NCBI RefSeq assembly: GCF_037892195.1
Contig: NZ_JATACI010000002.1
Location: 744,001 to 808,000, forward strand
From: Yoonia sp. GPGPB17
Lineage (GTDB): Bacteria > Pseudomonadota > Alphaproteobacteria > Rhodobacterales > Rhodobacteraceae
DNA: 64,000 nt
Direction: 5' to 3'
Translations under genes and position numbers: made by a program
The notes under the pieces: generated by a model
The model's database searches: none
Told to the model about the DNA's origin: nothing
What the model saw: only the letters and a program-made list of their open reading frames with translations
Part shown: one piece after another, positions 54,041 to 62,843 of the stretch
How the letters are laid out: each line of letters opens with the position of its first letter
Position numbering within the stretch: position 1 is the stretch's first letter

Positions 54041-54784
54041 TCACCATAGGAACTTCTGTTTATCAGGCAGTTGATCACGCCCAATAGAGTTGAATCTCTT
54101 GGGCAAAATAGAGATTGCCTCTGCTTTCTGCCCAACAATTGCAAGATGCAAAACGTCGCGCATTAGCCCAGACCCTTTCATCGCTACAACCACAGCATGG
54201 CCTTTGCCTTGCAATATGTAGTGATGCAGATTGGGAATACTGGGAAACCTGCCCCAATGAAGGTTCTCGTTTTTGGTGCCGCCATGGAGAATGAAGTAGC
54301 CACGTTTCTCGACGTCGATGCCTCCAATATCTTGGTGTCTGAAACAGCGTATTCTCTGCCGCCAATATGCCCAGCGCTCTTCCTCTGGCACAATATCTGG
54401 ATGCACCGAGAACTGTGGTGAAATAGCAACCACTCGCTGCACTGGCGTATATTGCGGCAAGACGAGGGCCATGAACCCACCCATGCTGTTACCAAGTGCA
54501 ACAACTTCATCAATTTCTTCAGTACTTTTGATACTTTCGATTTCACTTGAGATCAACTCGGGCAGGACTGGACTGTTCATCCACGAGCGTTCCATATCCG
54601 AGACTAACAAGACATGGTTTTGTCCATTGTCTGATGCGGTTGCGATGAATTCCCAGGGCGGAAAGAACCGGCGTCTATTTCCAACACCGCTTATACTTAC
54701 AACCAAACGGTGGCCCGTTCCGCGAATGTAGCCGAGGCGATGTTTTTCACTATCTACTCGAAGTTCTATGGGTAGTGCTCGCAT
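54041..54784 (-). CDS. alpha/beta-hydrolase-like protein, compositionally distinct
   Basis: The protein of 247 residues has the nucleophile-elbow motif G-N-S-M-G-G (VALGNSMGGFMALVLP) near residue 98, and a late His in LQGKGHAVV that could complete the catalytic set. The acid is not obvious. The gene and its flanks are visibly richer in A and T than the iol genes on both sides and use different codons. It interrupts the inositol locus between lacI and the Gfo/Idh gene, on the minus strand. I infer horizontal insertion. Possible substrates are unknown. Confidence 0.7.
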   Translation of the reverse strand: MRALPIELRVDSEKHRLGYIRGTGHRLVVSISGVGNRRRFFPPWEFIATASDNGQNHVLLVSDMERSWMNSPVLPELISSEIESIKSTEEIDEVVALGNSMGGFMALVLPQYTPVQRVVAISPQFSVHPDIVPEEERWAYWRQRIRCFRHQDIGGIDVEKRGYFILHGGTKNENLHWGRFPSIPNLHHYILQGKGHAVVVAMKGSGLMRDVLHLAIVGQKAEAISILPKRFNSIGRDQLPDKQKFLW

Positions 54785-54996
54785 GCTGCATGGCTAGTTC
54801 TTTGAGTTGCAGGTCGCAACCGACAAACCCAAGAAGGTTGCAAAGTTAAGTTGACAGCATCGGCAAATAAGTCGAGTGGCAGTTTCGTTGGAAAAATTGC
54901 CAGTACTTCAAGTTTTCTGCGAATGCTCACTTTGGACCAGAAGATCCGACCTTAGTACAGCATCTTCGGGCGGCGTGGGTGATGCAGCAAGCCATT

Positions 54997-56151
54997 TTAC
55001 CGAAACAGCGGCGGGCGCGCGTCGAGCCATTTTCCCTCTGCCTTGCCTGATTCAGCCACAGCATAGACCGCTGCCATCGACCGCAAGCCATCCTCAGCAC
55101 GGGGATAGAGATTGGCCGCCGGGTCCATCGTCCGGCCTTCCTTGCGTGCCGAAATCGCTTCGGCCAGATCGCAATAGATGTTCGCAAAGGCCAGCGGCAT
55201 CCCCTCGGCATGGCCAATGGTCACGCGTGACGTGCGGTCTGCCTCGGGCGATAGGTCTGCCTCTCCGCGCTCAATCACCTCTAAACGCTTACCAAGCGGC
55301 ATGTAGTAAAGCTGGTTGGGCTGTTCCTGCGACCAACGCAGCCCGCCGGTTTCACCAAACACCTGAATCCCCAGCCCGTGTTGCCGCCCAATCGCAACTG
55401 AGCTGGTCCAGAGCCGCCCGACGGCGCCGCCGTCCATGCGGAAGTTCACCATCGCGTCGTCTTCCAAAGTACGCACATCAATGCAAGATACGGTATCTGC
55501 GGACAATTTCGTGACTTCCTGACCGGTGACAAAACTCGCCATATGCATGGCGTGAATGCCGCAATCTGCGAATTGTGCTGAGACACCGGCCTGCGCCGGA
55601 TCATACCGCCAGCGGACGCGTGGATTGTCCGCGTCAGTCGCGTCAGCGTGGTGGCCATGCGCGAATTCCGCGTTCACAAGGCGCACCTTACCGATGTCAC
55701 CGCGGGCGATCATCGCCTTCATATGGCGCACCAGCGAATAGCCCGTGTAGCCATAGTTGACAGCGCAGATATTGCCGGTTTTCTTGGCGATTTCGACAAT
55801 CTCTTCACCTTCCTCGACGGTCATGGTCATCGGCTTTTCGCAGAGCACATGGAAACCATTTTCCAGGAAGGCCTTTGTGATCTCAAAGTGGGTGGAGTTC
55901 GGCGTCGCGACGGTTACCAGATCAACGCGGTCATCGCGTTTCTTTTCACCTTCCAGCATCTCTTCCCAGCCGCCATAGGCGCGGTCACCAAGGCCCAGTC
56001 GTTGCCCATAATCGATCCCAAATTCGGGCCGGTGATCCAGTGCGCCCGCGCTGAATTCAAAAAGGCTATCCAGCCCTGCACCTAACCTATGTGCTGGTCC
56101 AATCTGGCTGCCTTCGCCGCCGCCGATCATGCCCCATTTCAGTTTTGTCAT
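54997..56151 (-). CDS. Gfo/Idh/MocA family oxidoreductase, inositol-locus copy 1
   Basis: The protein of 384 residues has an N-terminal Rossmann domain (KLKWGMIGGGEGSQIGPAHR with the GGGEGSQIG loop), the E-K-P catalytic-site motif FHVLCEKPMTMT near residue 103, and a C-terminal domain with SAQFADCGIHAMHMASFVTG. This is the longer type often annotated with scyllo-inositol or sugar dehydrogenases. It ends the minus-strand operon with an IolE-like and another Gfo gene. Likely it oxidises an inositol isomer or derivative with NAD(P). The specific compound is not proven. Confidence 0.85.
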   Translation of the reverse strand: MTKLKWGMIGGGEGSQIGPAHRLGAGLDSLFEFSAGALDHRPEFGIDYGQRLGLGDRAYGGWEEMLEGEKKRDDRVDLVTVATPNSTHFEITKAFLENGFHVLCEKPMTMTVEEGEEIVEIAKKTGNICAVNYGYTGYSLVRHMKAMIARGDIGKVRLVNAEFAHGHHADATDADNPRVRWRYDPAQAGVSAQFADCGIHAMHMASFVTGQEVTKLSADTVSCIDVRTLEDDAMVNFRMDGGAVGRLWTSSVAIGRQHGLGIQVFGETGGLRWSQEQPNQLYYMPLGKRLEVIERGEADLSPEADRTSRVTIGHAEGMPLAFANIYCDLAEAISARKEGRTMDPAANLYPRAEDGLRSMAAVYAVAESGKAEGKWLDARPPLFR

Positions 56152-56174
56152 AGTCTTCGTCTTTCGCGAGGGGC

Positions 56175-57065
56175 TTAAAAGCCAATTGATTCAAGGTATT
56201 TGCGGTTGCTTTCAGCATCTTCCAGCGGCGTGCCCGGCATGGACGGGTCGCAATCCTGCTCAACCGTGCACCAGCCTTCAAAACCAGCATCCAGCAGGAC
56301 CTGACGCACCGCAGGGAAATCCACATCGCCTTGGCCGAGGTTGCAGAAAATGCCCTGGCCACAGGCTTTGTAGAAATCAGTGCGCTTAGCAACCACATCG
56401 GCCTTCACCACCGGATCAATGTCCTTGAAATGCATATAGCTAATGCGACTGATATGCCGCTTCATAAATGCGACCGGATCGTAACCGGCATAGGAGTGGT
56501 GGCCCGTGTCGAAGCAAATCTTAAGAATGCTGTCGTCCACTTCATCCAGCAGCCGCTCCAGCTCGGGCTCAAAGTCGATGAAACCAGCCGCGTGCGCGTG
56601 CATGCCAACCGTCAGGCCGTATTCCTCAGTGCCTATTTTGGCGATGGTTGCGATGCGGTCGCGAAAGGCAGCCCATTCGGCGGTATCCATCTGTTCCGCT
56701 TCATCTGCACGGTAAGCGGTCGGTGCGCGACGGGGTGAGATACTGTCGATCAGCACAAGGTGTTCGGCCCCATGCGCGACCAACGCCTCGCAGGTGCGCT
56801 TGGACGCATCAATAACCTCGTCCCATTTGGCCGCGTCGTGGAAGGGGCGGAAAACAACGCCGCCGATGATGTTCAGGTCATTCTTGGCCAGCTCATCGCG
56901 CAGGATCGCGGGGTCTTCAGGCATGTACCCGATCGGGCCGAGTTCAATCCCTTTATAACCAGCGCCAGCGCATTGGCTCAGCACCGACTGCCACGTAGGG
57001 TAAGCAGGGTCAGAGGCGAATTCGATGCCCCAGGAACAGGGGGCGTTGCCGATTTTGATCGTCAT
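56175..57065 (-). CDS. IolE-like TIM-barrel dehydratase/isomerase
   Basis: The protein of 296 residues begins at the ATG at 57065 (MTIKIGNAPCSWGIEFASD), followed by GYKGIELGPIGYMPED, YGLTVGMHAHAAGFIDFEPELERLLDEV and ICFDTGHHSYAGYDPVAFM. The family (xylose-isomerase-like TIM barrel) includes IolE, the 2-keto-myo-inositol dehydratase, and metal ligands of this fold (Glu, Asp, His) are in these blocks. Since no other dehydratase is visible in the locus, this is the best iolE candidate. An epimerase role is the alternative. Confidence 0.78.
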   Translation of the reverse strand: MTIKIGNAPCSWGIEFASDPAYPTWQSVLSQCAGAGYKGIELGPIGYMPEDPAILRDELAKNDLNIIGGVVFRPFHDAAKWDEVIDASKRTCEALVAHGAEHLVLIDSISPRRAPTAYRADEAEQMDTAEWAAFRDRIATIAKIGTEEYGLTVGMHAHAAGFIDFEPELERLLDEVDDSILKICFDTGHHSYAGYDPVAFMKRHISRISYMHFKDIDPVVKADVVAKRTDFYKACGQGIFCNLGQGDVDFPAVRQVLLDAGFEGWCTVEQDCDPSMPGTPLEDAESNRKYLESIGF

Positions 57066-57078
57066 GGCAGGGCTTTCT

Positions 57079-58182
57079 TTAAAAGTCAGAGATATTGCGC
57101 CAGCTACGCGCGGCGGATGAGGCGTGACAGGCGGCAACGATCTGGTTGACCTCCATCCCGTCACGGAATGTGGGCCAGATGTTTTGGCCGGTGTGTATCG
57201 CGGTCAGGAAGTCTTTGGCCTCGATAATGATCTGATCCTGATAGCCGGTGCCATGACCGGGGCCGAGGCAAAAGGGTTCATAATTGGGGTGTTCAGGACC
57301 GGTCAGGATCTTGGTAAAGCCACGCTGTGCAGCCGGGCCCGCGATCTTGTAAAGATGTACCGCGTTCTGGTCCTCACCGTCAAAATAGATCGCGCCCTTG
57401 GTGCCGGTGATTTCGTATTTATAGCCCATCTTGCGCCCGGTGGCGACGCGGCTGACATAGATATTGCCCAACACGCCCGAGGCAAAGCGGCACATGATCT
57501 GTGCGTGGTCATCATTTGTCACTTTGCCGCCGGGGCGTTCGGGGATCACCGTTTCGACCTCGGCAATCAGCTCGGTGATCGGGCCCATGAGGCGCAAAGC
57601 GCAGTTGACCGGGTGCGGTGCAAGATCGCCCATGCAGCCGTTGGCCTGGCCGTGGCTGCGCCATGTGGCGGGCTCGGCCGGGTCGGCCATGAAGTCTTCC
57701 GTATGTTCGCCGCGAAACCCGGTGACTTCACCGATCTCACCCGCGTCGAGCATTTGTTTCACGAACTGTGAGGCTGGGGTACGGATGTAATTGAAGCCGG
57801 ACATATTGATCTGTCCCGATGCCTCGGCTGCGGCAACCATCGCGCGACTGTCGGCGACATCCACCCCCAAAGGCTTTTCGCAGAAGACAGGTTTGTTCAG
57901 CGCAAAAGCCGCTTCGGCAATATCGCGGTGGGTGGATTGCGGGGAGGCGATGATAACCGCCTCAACCCGCGGATCATTCACCAGTTCCTGCCAGTCGGCG
58001 GTACCGCGGGCAAATCCATAGGCCGCCCGGTATTTCTCGGCAGAGGTTTGATTGGTGGCGCAGACCATTTCCAGCCGTGGTCGCAGGGCGGTGTTAAAAA
58101 TTGCGCCGACTGCGGAATGGGCTACCGCATGGGCCTTTCCCATGTAGCCACCGCCCACAATGCCGATACCAATCTCAGTCAT
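57079..58182 (-). CDS. Gfo/Idh/MocA family oxidoreductase, inositol-locus copy 2
   Basis: This is a dehydrogenase of 367 residues. The Rossmann motif is GIVGGGYMGKAHA near residues 7-19, the catalytic-site motif is CEKPLGV near residue 102, and GCMGDLAPHPVNCALRLMG with its conserved Asp and His follows. The ATG at 58182 has GGAAGGGA just upstream and lies next to the shared LacI-type operator. It heads a minus-strand operon (copy 2, IolE-like, copy 1) divergent from iolD. It likely acts on an inositol epimer or a ring-oxidised intermediate. Confidence 0.88.
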   Translation of the reverse strand: MTEIGIGIVGGGYMGKAHAVAHSAVGAIFNTALRPRLEMVCATNQTSAEKYRAAYGFARGTADWQELVNDPRVEAVIIASPQSTHRDIAEAAFALNKPVFCEKPLGVDVADSRAMVAAAEASGQINMSGFNYIRTPASQFVKQMLDAGEIGEVTGFRGEHTEDFMADPAEPATWRSHGQANGCMGDLAPHPVNCALRLMGPITELIAEVETVIPERPGGKVTNDDHAQIMCRFASGVLGNIYVSRVATGRKMGYKYEITGTKGAIYFDGEDQNAVHLYKIAGPAAQRGFTKILTGPEHPNYEPFCLGPGHGTGYQDQIIIEAKDFLTAIHTGQNIWPTFRDGMEVNQIVAACHASSAARSWRNISDF

Positions 58183-58200
58183 GATGGTCCCTTCCAAAAA

Positions 58201-58220
58201 CCGGTTGCAACCGGTTGCAA
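58201..58220. promoter_or_regulatory. tandem LacI-type operator between divergent iol operons
   Basis: TTGCAACCGGTTGCAA (58205-58220) is a perfect 16-base palindrome, and the overlapping CCGGTTGCAACCGG (58201-58214) is palindromic too. It shares its 14-base core with the site at 48789-48802. It lies 18-22 bases from the minus-strand start at 58182 and about 84 bases before iolD, so one bound repressor could control both. Confidence 0.78.
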
Positions 58221-58303
58221 TTTTGGTATCGTTCTTTTAGGTCGAAGGTCAACAACCAATCGTGACCAAAGCACAATTCGTGCGTACTGCCGGGGGATAC
58301 ATC

Positions 58304-60175
58304 ATGGGGCAAGCCGCCGAAACCGTTACGCTGACAACAGCACAGGCGATCATTCGTTACCTGTCTAATCAATGGATTGTCGCCAATGGGGTCGAAACGC
58401 GGGTCTGCGGCGGCGGCTTTGGTATTTTTGGACATGGTAACGTGACCTGTCTGGGCGAGGCGCTCTATGAACACCGCGCCGAACTGCCGCTTTATCGCGG
58501 CCAGAACGAGCAGGGGATGGGGTTTGCGGCGGCAGGTTATGCCAAAGCCTACAAGCGTCAGCGGTTCATGTTCTGCACGGCCTCTGCCGGGCCCGGCACC
58601 GCAAACCTTTTGACATCTGCCGCACTGGCCCATGCCAACCGCTTGCCGATGCTGATGCTCTGCGGCGATGCGTTCCTGACGCGATTGCCAGACCCGGTGT
58701 TGCAGCAGTTAGAGCATTTCGGGAATCCGACATTCGGCGTGAACGACGCGTTCAAGGCTGTCAGCCGCTATTGGGATCGCATCACGCATCCTGCACAAAT
58801 CATCCAGTCGCTGCCTGCGGCGCTTGCAACGATGCTGGACCCCGCTGATTGCGGCCCTGCCTTTATTGGCTTGCCGCAAGATGTGCAGGGGTGGACCTAC
58901 GATTACCCTGTCAGCTTCTTCGAAAAGCGTGTCCATCGGGTGCGACGTCAGGCCCCGGACGAATATGAGGTCGCACAGGCTGTCGCCTTGCTGAAAGAGG
59001 CACAGCGCCCGATGATCATTGCGGGTGGCGGCGTGCAGTATTCGGGTGCTGTGGCTGAGTTGACGACCTTTGCGGAAGAGACCGGCATCCCGGTCGTTGA
59101 AACCATCGCGGGCCGAGCGAACATGGTGCATGATCATCCGCTGAATATCGGCCCGATTGGCGTCACGGGATCGGATTCGGCGAACACCATTGCCGAGGAA
59201 GCGGACGTCATCCTCGCCGTGGGCACGCGCTTGCAGGATTTCACAACCGGATCATGGACCGCCTTTGCCCATGACGCCAAGATCATTGGTCTAAATGCGG
59301 CGCGGCATGATGCCGCCAAGCATATGTCGACGACTGTCGTGGGCGATGCGCGTCTTGGATTGGTGGCGCTGACCGCCGATTTAGCAGGCCATCAGGCCCC
59401 TCAGGGTTGGACCACCAAGGCCAAGGGCGAGCGCGCCAAGTGGGATGACTACGTGGCCGAAAACACGCGCGTCGGCAATGGGCCTGCGTCCTATGCCCAA
59501 GCCATCGGCGAGGTGAATCGCCTGTGTGATCCGCGCGACCGCATCGTCGCAGCCGCTGGGGGGCTGCCTGCTGAAGTGACAGCGAACTGGAAGACGCTCG
59601 ATATCGGCACGGTTGATGTGGAGTTTGGCTTTTCCTGCATGGGCTACGAGATTGCTGGCGGCTGGGGTGCGCGGATTGCACAAGCACAGATGGAGCCAGA
59701 GCAGGACACCATCGTATTTACCGGCGATGGATCGTATCTGTTGATGAACTCCGATATCTATTCTTCTGTTCTTACAGAAAAAAAGATGATCATATTGGTG
59801 TTGGACAATGGCGGTTTCGCGGTCATCAATAAACTGCAAAACAACACCGGGAACGAGAGTTTCAACAATCTGATTGCCGACACACCAACGGCGACAAACA
59901 AAGCGGGCGTTGATTTTGAGGCGCATGCCAAATCCATGGGTGCAGAAGCGGAAACCGTCGGTTCTCCGGCTGAACTGGAGGCCGCCTTTGCCCGCGCGAA
60001 GGCATCGGACAAGACCTATGTGATCTCGATGAAGGTCGACCCCTATGAAGGGTGGACGACAGAGGGCCACGCATGGTGGGAGGTTGGTACACCGCATGTC
60101 ACAACCTCTGACAAGGTGCGCGCAGCGCATCAGGATTGGGAATCGTCCCGTCATAAGCAGCGAAAGGGCGTCTGA
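58304..60175 (+). CDS. iolD: 3D-(3,5/4)-trihydroxycyclohexane-1,2-dione acylhydrolase IolD
   Basis: The enzyme of 623 residues is thiamin-diphosphate dependent and opens the inositol ring product to 5-deoxyglucuronate. It shows the catalytic Glu region YRGQNEQGMGFAAAGYAKAY near residue 75, GGGVQYSGAVAELTTFAEETGIPVVET in the middle domain and the ThDP motif beginning FTGDGSYLLMNSDIYS in the C-terminal domain. I start at 58304 (MGQAAETVTLTT) with GGGGG just before it. It leads an operon iolD-PhyH-iolC-iolB-aldolase-iolG. Confidence 0.95.
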   Translation: MGQAAETVTLTTAQAIIRYLSNQWIVANGVETRVCGGGFGIFGHGNVTCLGEALYEHRAELPLYRGQNEQGMGFAAAGYAKAYKRQRFMFCTASAGPGTANLLTSAALAHANRLPMLMLCGDAFLTRLPDPVLQQLEHFGNPTFGVNDAFKAVSRYWDRITHPAQIIQSLPAALATMLDPADCGPAFIGLPQDVQGWTYDYPVSFFEKRVHRVRRQAPDEYEVAQAVALLKEAQRPMIIAGGGVQYSGAVAELTTFAEETGIPVVETIAGRANMVHDHPLNIGPIGVTGSDSANTIAEEADVILAVGTRLQDFTTGSWTAFAHDAKIIGLNAARHDAAKHMSTTVVGDARLGLVALTADLAGHQAPQGWTTKAKGERAKWDDYVAENTRVGNGPASYAQAIGEVNRLCDPRDRIVAAAGGLPAEVTANWKTLDIGTVDVEFGFSCMGYEIAGGWGARIAQAQMEPEQDTIVFTGDGSYLLMNSDIYSSVLTEKKMIILVLDNGGFAVINKLQNNTGNESFNNLIADTPTATNKAGVDFEAHAKSMGAEAETVGSPAELEAAFARAKASDKTYVISMKVDPYEGWTTEGHAWWEVGTPHVTTSDKVRAAHQDWESSRHKQRKGV

Positions 60176-61011
60176 TGCGCAAGTTTACCGCAGAAACCGC
60201 CGATCCTGAGGTCATTGCACAGGAACTGATGCATGGCAAAGGCGCTGTGTTGCTGACCGGGCTATTCTCAGAGGCGCAGATCGCTGAGGCGCGTCAAATC
60301 ATCCACGCGCATTCCGAAGAGGCCGACAAGGTCACGCATTTTCAGGGGCAGGCCGAGGAAGACGGCCGTCTGAACCTGCAACGCCGGGTTTGGAACCTTT
60401 TGGCGAAGGGCGATGTATTTGCGGACATGGCTGCACATCCTGTCATCATGAAAGTGCTGCGCAAGTTTCTAGGCACTGAATTCATCATGGGCTCCATCGC
60501 GGCCAACCGCATTCTGCCGGGCGGGCCGGGGCAGGAGCCGCATGTCGACTACCCCTATTGGGATATGTACAAGGCGGAAACGCACCCTATCGGGCTGAAT
60601 GCGTCGTTCCCGATGAACGCGCAGGTGTCGATCCTGCTGGACCCGTTTACCGCAGAAACCGGGGCTACCGCCTATGTGCCGGGATCGCAGAAAGAGCTGC
60701 GTTACCCCACGGAAGCGGATGATTTTTATGGCAAATCTGAGCGGATGTTGGGCCAGCCGGGGGATGTTGCTTTGTTCTTTGGCGCTGCGTGGCACTGCGC
60801 GATGCCAAATACCTCAGATATCGACCGCAGTGCAGTTCTGATCAACTATGCCCCGAAATGGCTGACCCCGATTGAGGAAATGCATGCTGCCTTACCGGAC
60901 GGGTTTCTGGACAATGCGTCCGATGATCTGCGTCAGTTGATGGGGCTGAAGTACCCTCATCCGCAGTCCTTTGATGAGGCTGAGGCCCGCAACACGATAG
61001 GCCGGAAATGA
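60175..61011 (+). CDS. phytanoyl-CoA dioxygenase (PhyH) family protein
   Basis: The protein of 278 residues has the Fe(II)/2-oxoglutarate oxygenase core. The H-x-D motif is in EPHVDYPYWDM near residue 123, the distal His is in FGAAWHCAMPNTSD and the 2-oxoglutarate-binding Arg is in DRSAVLINYAPKW. All ligands are present, so it should be active. Its start shares the last base of iolD (TGATG), so it is part of the operon. A hydroxylase is not part of the standard iol pathway. It might act on a methylated inositol or another precursor (inference). Confidence 0.86.
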   Translation: MRKFTAETADPEVIAQELMHGKGAVLLTGLFSEAQIAEARQIIHAHSEEADKVTHFQGQAEEDGRLNLQRRVWNLLAKGDVFADMAAHPVIMKVLRKFLGTEFIMGSIAANRILPGGPGQEPHVDYPYWDMYKAETHPIGLNASFPMNAQVSILLDPFTAETGATAYVPGSQKELRYPTEADDFYGKSERMLGQPGDVALFFGAAWHCAMPNTSDIDRSAVLINYAPKWLTPIEEMHAALPDGFLDNASDDLRQLMGLKYPHPQSFDEAEARNTIGRK

Positions 61012-61988
61012 GCAAGCTGCTGGATGGGATCAAGGCCAATAACTTTGTCGTTGTAGGGCGGGCAGGGATTGACCTGTACACCGATGCAGGCGTTGCGACT
61101 GAGGACGCAGAGACCGTGGCTGTCGGCCTTGGGGGATCGTCTGCGAACATCGCTGCTGGGATTTGCAAGCTGGGAGGGCGAGCCTCACTGGTGACGCGTG
61201 TCTCAGACGACAGCATCGGCAGTTACTGTACCCAGCAGTTGAAGCGCTATGGCGTGGGCACCGAGTATGTCACGCCGGTGGGGGGTGAATACCGCAACTC
61301 ACTGGCGTTCTACGAAAGCCGGGTCGAGGGCCATCGCAATGTGATTTACCGCAACGGCGCGGCCGATTTTCAGATGGATGCAGGTGATGTTGCTGCAGTG
61401 GACTACGGCAAGTTTGGCGCGCTGATCACGGCAGGCACGGTTTTTGCAGCGGAACCATCGCGCAGCGCCACCTTTGACGCGTTCGATCGCGCCAAAGCAG
61501 CTGGACTGCCCATCATTTTCGATGTCGATTACCGCCCGTATTCGTGGCCGTCGCCGCAGGTGGCCGAGGAAGTTCTCAGCCGCGCCGCGGCCCTGTCCGA
61601 TATGATCGTTGGCAACGATGAAGAGTTCGGCTTTATGGCGGGCGGCATCGACAAGGGTCTCGCGAAAGCCAAGGCGCTGGCCGCAGACACGGCGACGATT
61701 GTCGTCTATAAGATGGGCGAGAAGGGGGCAGTCACCTTTGCCGACGGGCAGGAAATCCGCACCGGCATCTGGCCGGTTGAGGCACTGAAACCTACTGGGG
61801 CCGGGGACAGCTTTATGGGGGGTATGGTAACGGGGCTCGCCGAAGGTCAAAGCTTGCATGATGCCATCCTGCGTGGGTCTGCCTGCGCCTCCATCACCGT
61901 ATCCCGCCCCGGCTGCGCGCCTGCGATGGCCGACACACCAACACTGACGCAATTCATGGCCGATCATCCCGGCCCGACTGACGCTTGA
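61008..61988 (+). CDS. iolC: 5-dehydro-2-deoxygluconokinase IolC
   Basis: This PfkB-family sugar kinase has 326 residues. It contains VVVGRAGIDLYTDAG at the start, GGSSANIAAGICKLGGRASLV near residue 42 and the signature LKPTGAGDSFMGGMVTG with the catalytic Asp around residue 265. It phosphorylates 2-deoxy-5-keto-gluconate. Its length equals the kinase alone. In many proteobacteria IolC is fused to a C-terminal aldolase-like domain, which is absent here and matches the separate aldolase at 62840. The ATG overlaps the PhyH stop. Confidence 0.93.
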   Translation: MSKLLDGIKANNFVVVGRAGIDLYTDAGVATEDAETVAVGLGGSSANIAAGICKLGGRASLVTRVSDDSIGSYCTQQLKRYGVGTEYVTPVGGEYRNSLAFYESRVEGHRNVIYRNGAADFQMDAGDVAAVDYGKFGALITAGTVFAAEPSRSATFDAFDRAKAAGLPIIFDVDYRPYSWPSPQVAEEVLSRAAALSDMIVGNDEEFGFMAGGIDKGLAKAKALAADTATIVVYKMGEKGAVTFADGQEIRTGIWPVEALKPTGAGDSFMGGMVTGLAEGQSLHDAILRGSACASITVSRPGCAPAMADTPTLTQFMADHPGPTDA

Positions 61989-62000
61989 AGGAAGAAACCC

Positions 62001-62843
62001 ATGCACATCCCGCCGTTTGACAACCAGAACAAACCCATCGTCGACGTGGATGATCCGACCGTGCCGTTGAACTACTTCAACATCGTTAAGCTCAAGAAAG
62101 GGCAGGCGTTTGAATATGCTGTGCCGGGGTATGAGACCTGCATTGTGCCTGCGACGGGGACCGTTGATATCGACATCGAAGGGTTCAAGGCGGGCGGTGT
62201 CGGCGAACGGGTTGAAGACGTCTGGGACGGTGAGCCAGAGGGTGTTTATGTGCCGGTGGGCGCCAAGGCCGAAATGGTCTGTACCTCAGATGAGGCCGAG
62301 GTGTTCGTTTGCGGCGCGCGGTATGGCAAGGTGCTGGATGCCTTCGCCGTGCGCTCAGATGAGCTGGATCTGGTGCAGTACGGGTCTGATGACACCAATA
62401 CGCACCGCAAGATCAAGCATATCCTCGGCACGAAGTACCACGACAAGGTGGGGCGCTTGCTGGTTTCTGAGTTGTTTACCGTGGGCGAGGGCGGTTGGTC
62501 CGGTTTCCCATCTCACAAACACGACACCGATCGTTTGCCCGATGAAACGCGCCATGATGAGACCTATAACTTCCGCTTCAAACCGAACCATGGCTCCGGT
62601 GTGCAGATGTTGCAACGCGAGGATGGGAAGGCAGGCGATGCCTATCACATTGTCGATGGGTCGACGATTTGCCTCGATAGCGGTTATCACCCTTGTGCGG
62701 TCCTGCCCGGCTATCAGATGTATTATTTCACCATTCTGGGCGGTCTGTCGCAGCGTAGTCTGATCCAGTATTTTCAGCCATCCCATGCCTATCAGATCGA
62801 AACGATCCCGGGCATCAAAGACATGATTGCCAAGTTCAAATGA
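62001..62843 (+). CDS. iolB: 5-deoxy-glucuronate isomerase IolB
   Basis: The cupin-type isomerase of 280 residues converts 5-deoxyglucuronate to 2-deoxy-5-keto-gluconate. Typical parts are FNIVKLKKGQAFEYAVPGYE at the start, GGWSGFPSHKHDTD with the metal His residues near residue 170 and DETYNFRF with its Glu. It follows iolC by 12 bases with GAAGGAAG as binding site, and its stop overlaps the aldolase start by four bases. Length is normal. Confidence 0.94.
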   Translation: MHIPPFDNQNKPIVDVDDPTVPLNYFNIVKLKKGQAFEYAVPGYETCIVPATGTVDIDIEGFKAGGVGERVEDVWDGEPEGVYVPVGAKAEMVCTSDEAEVFVCGARYGKVLDAFAVRSDELDLVQYGSDDTNTHRKIKHILGTKYHDKVGRLLVSELFTVGEGGWSGFPSHKHDTDRLPDETRHDETYNFRFKPNHGSGVQMLQREDGKAGDAYHIVDGSTICLDSGYHPCAVLPGYQMYYFTILGGLSQRSLIQYFQPSHAYQIETIPGIKDMIAKFK

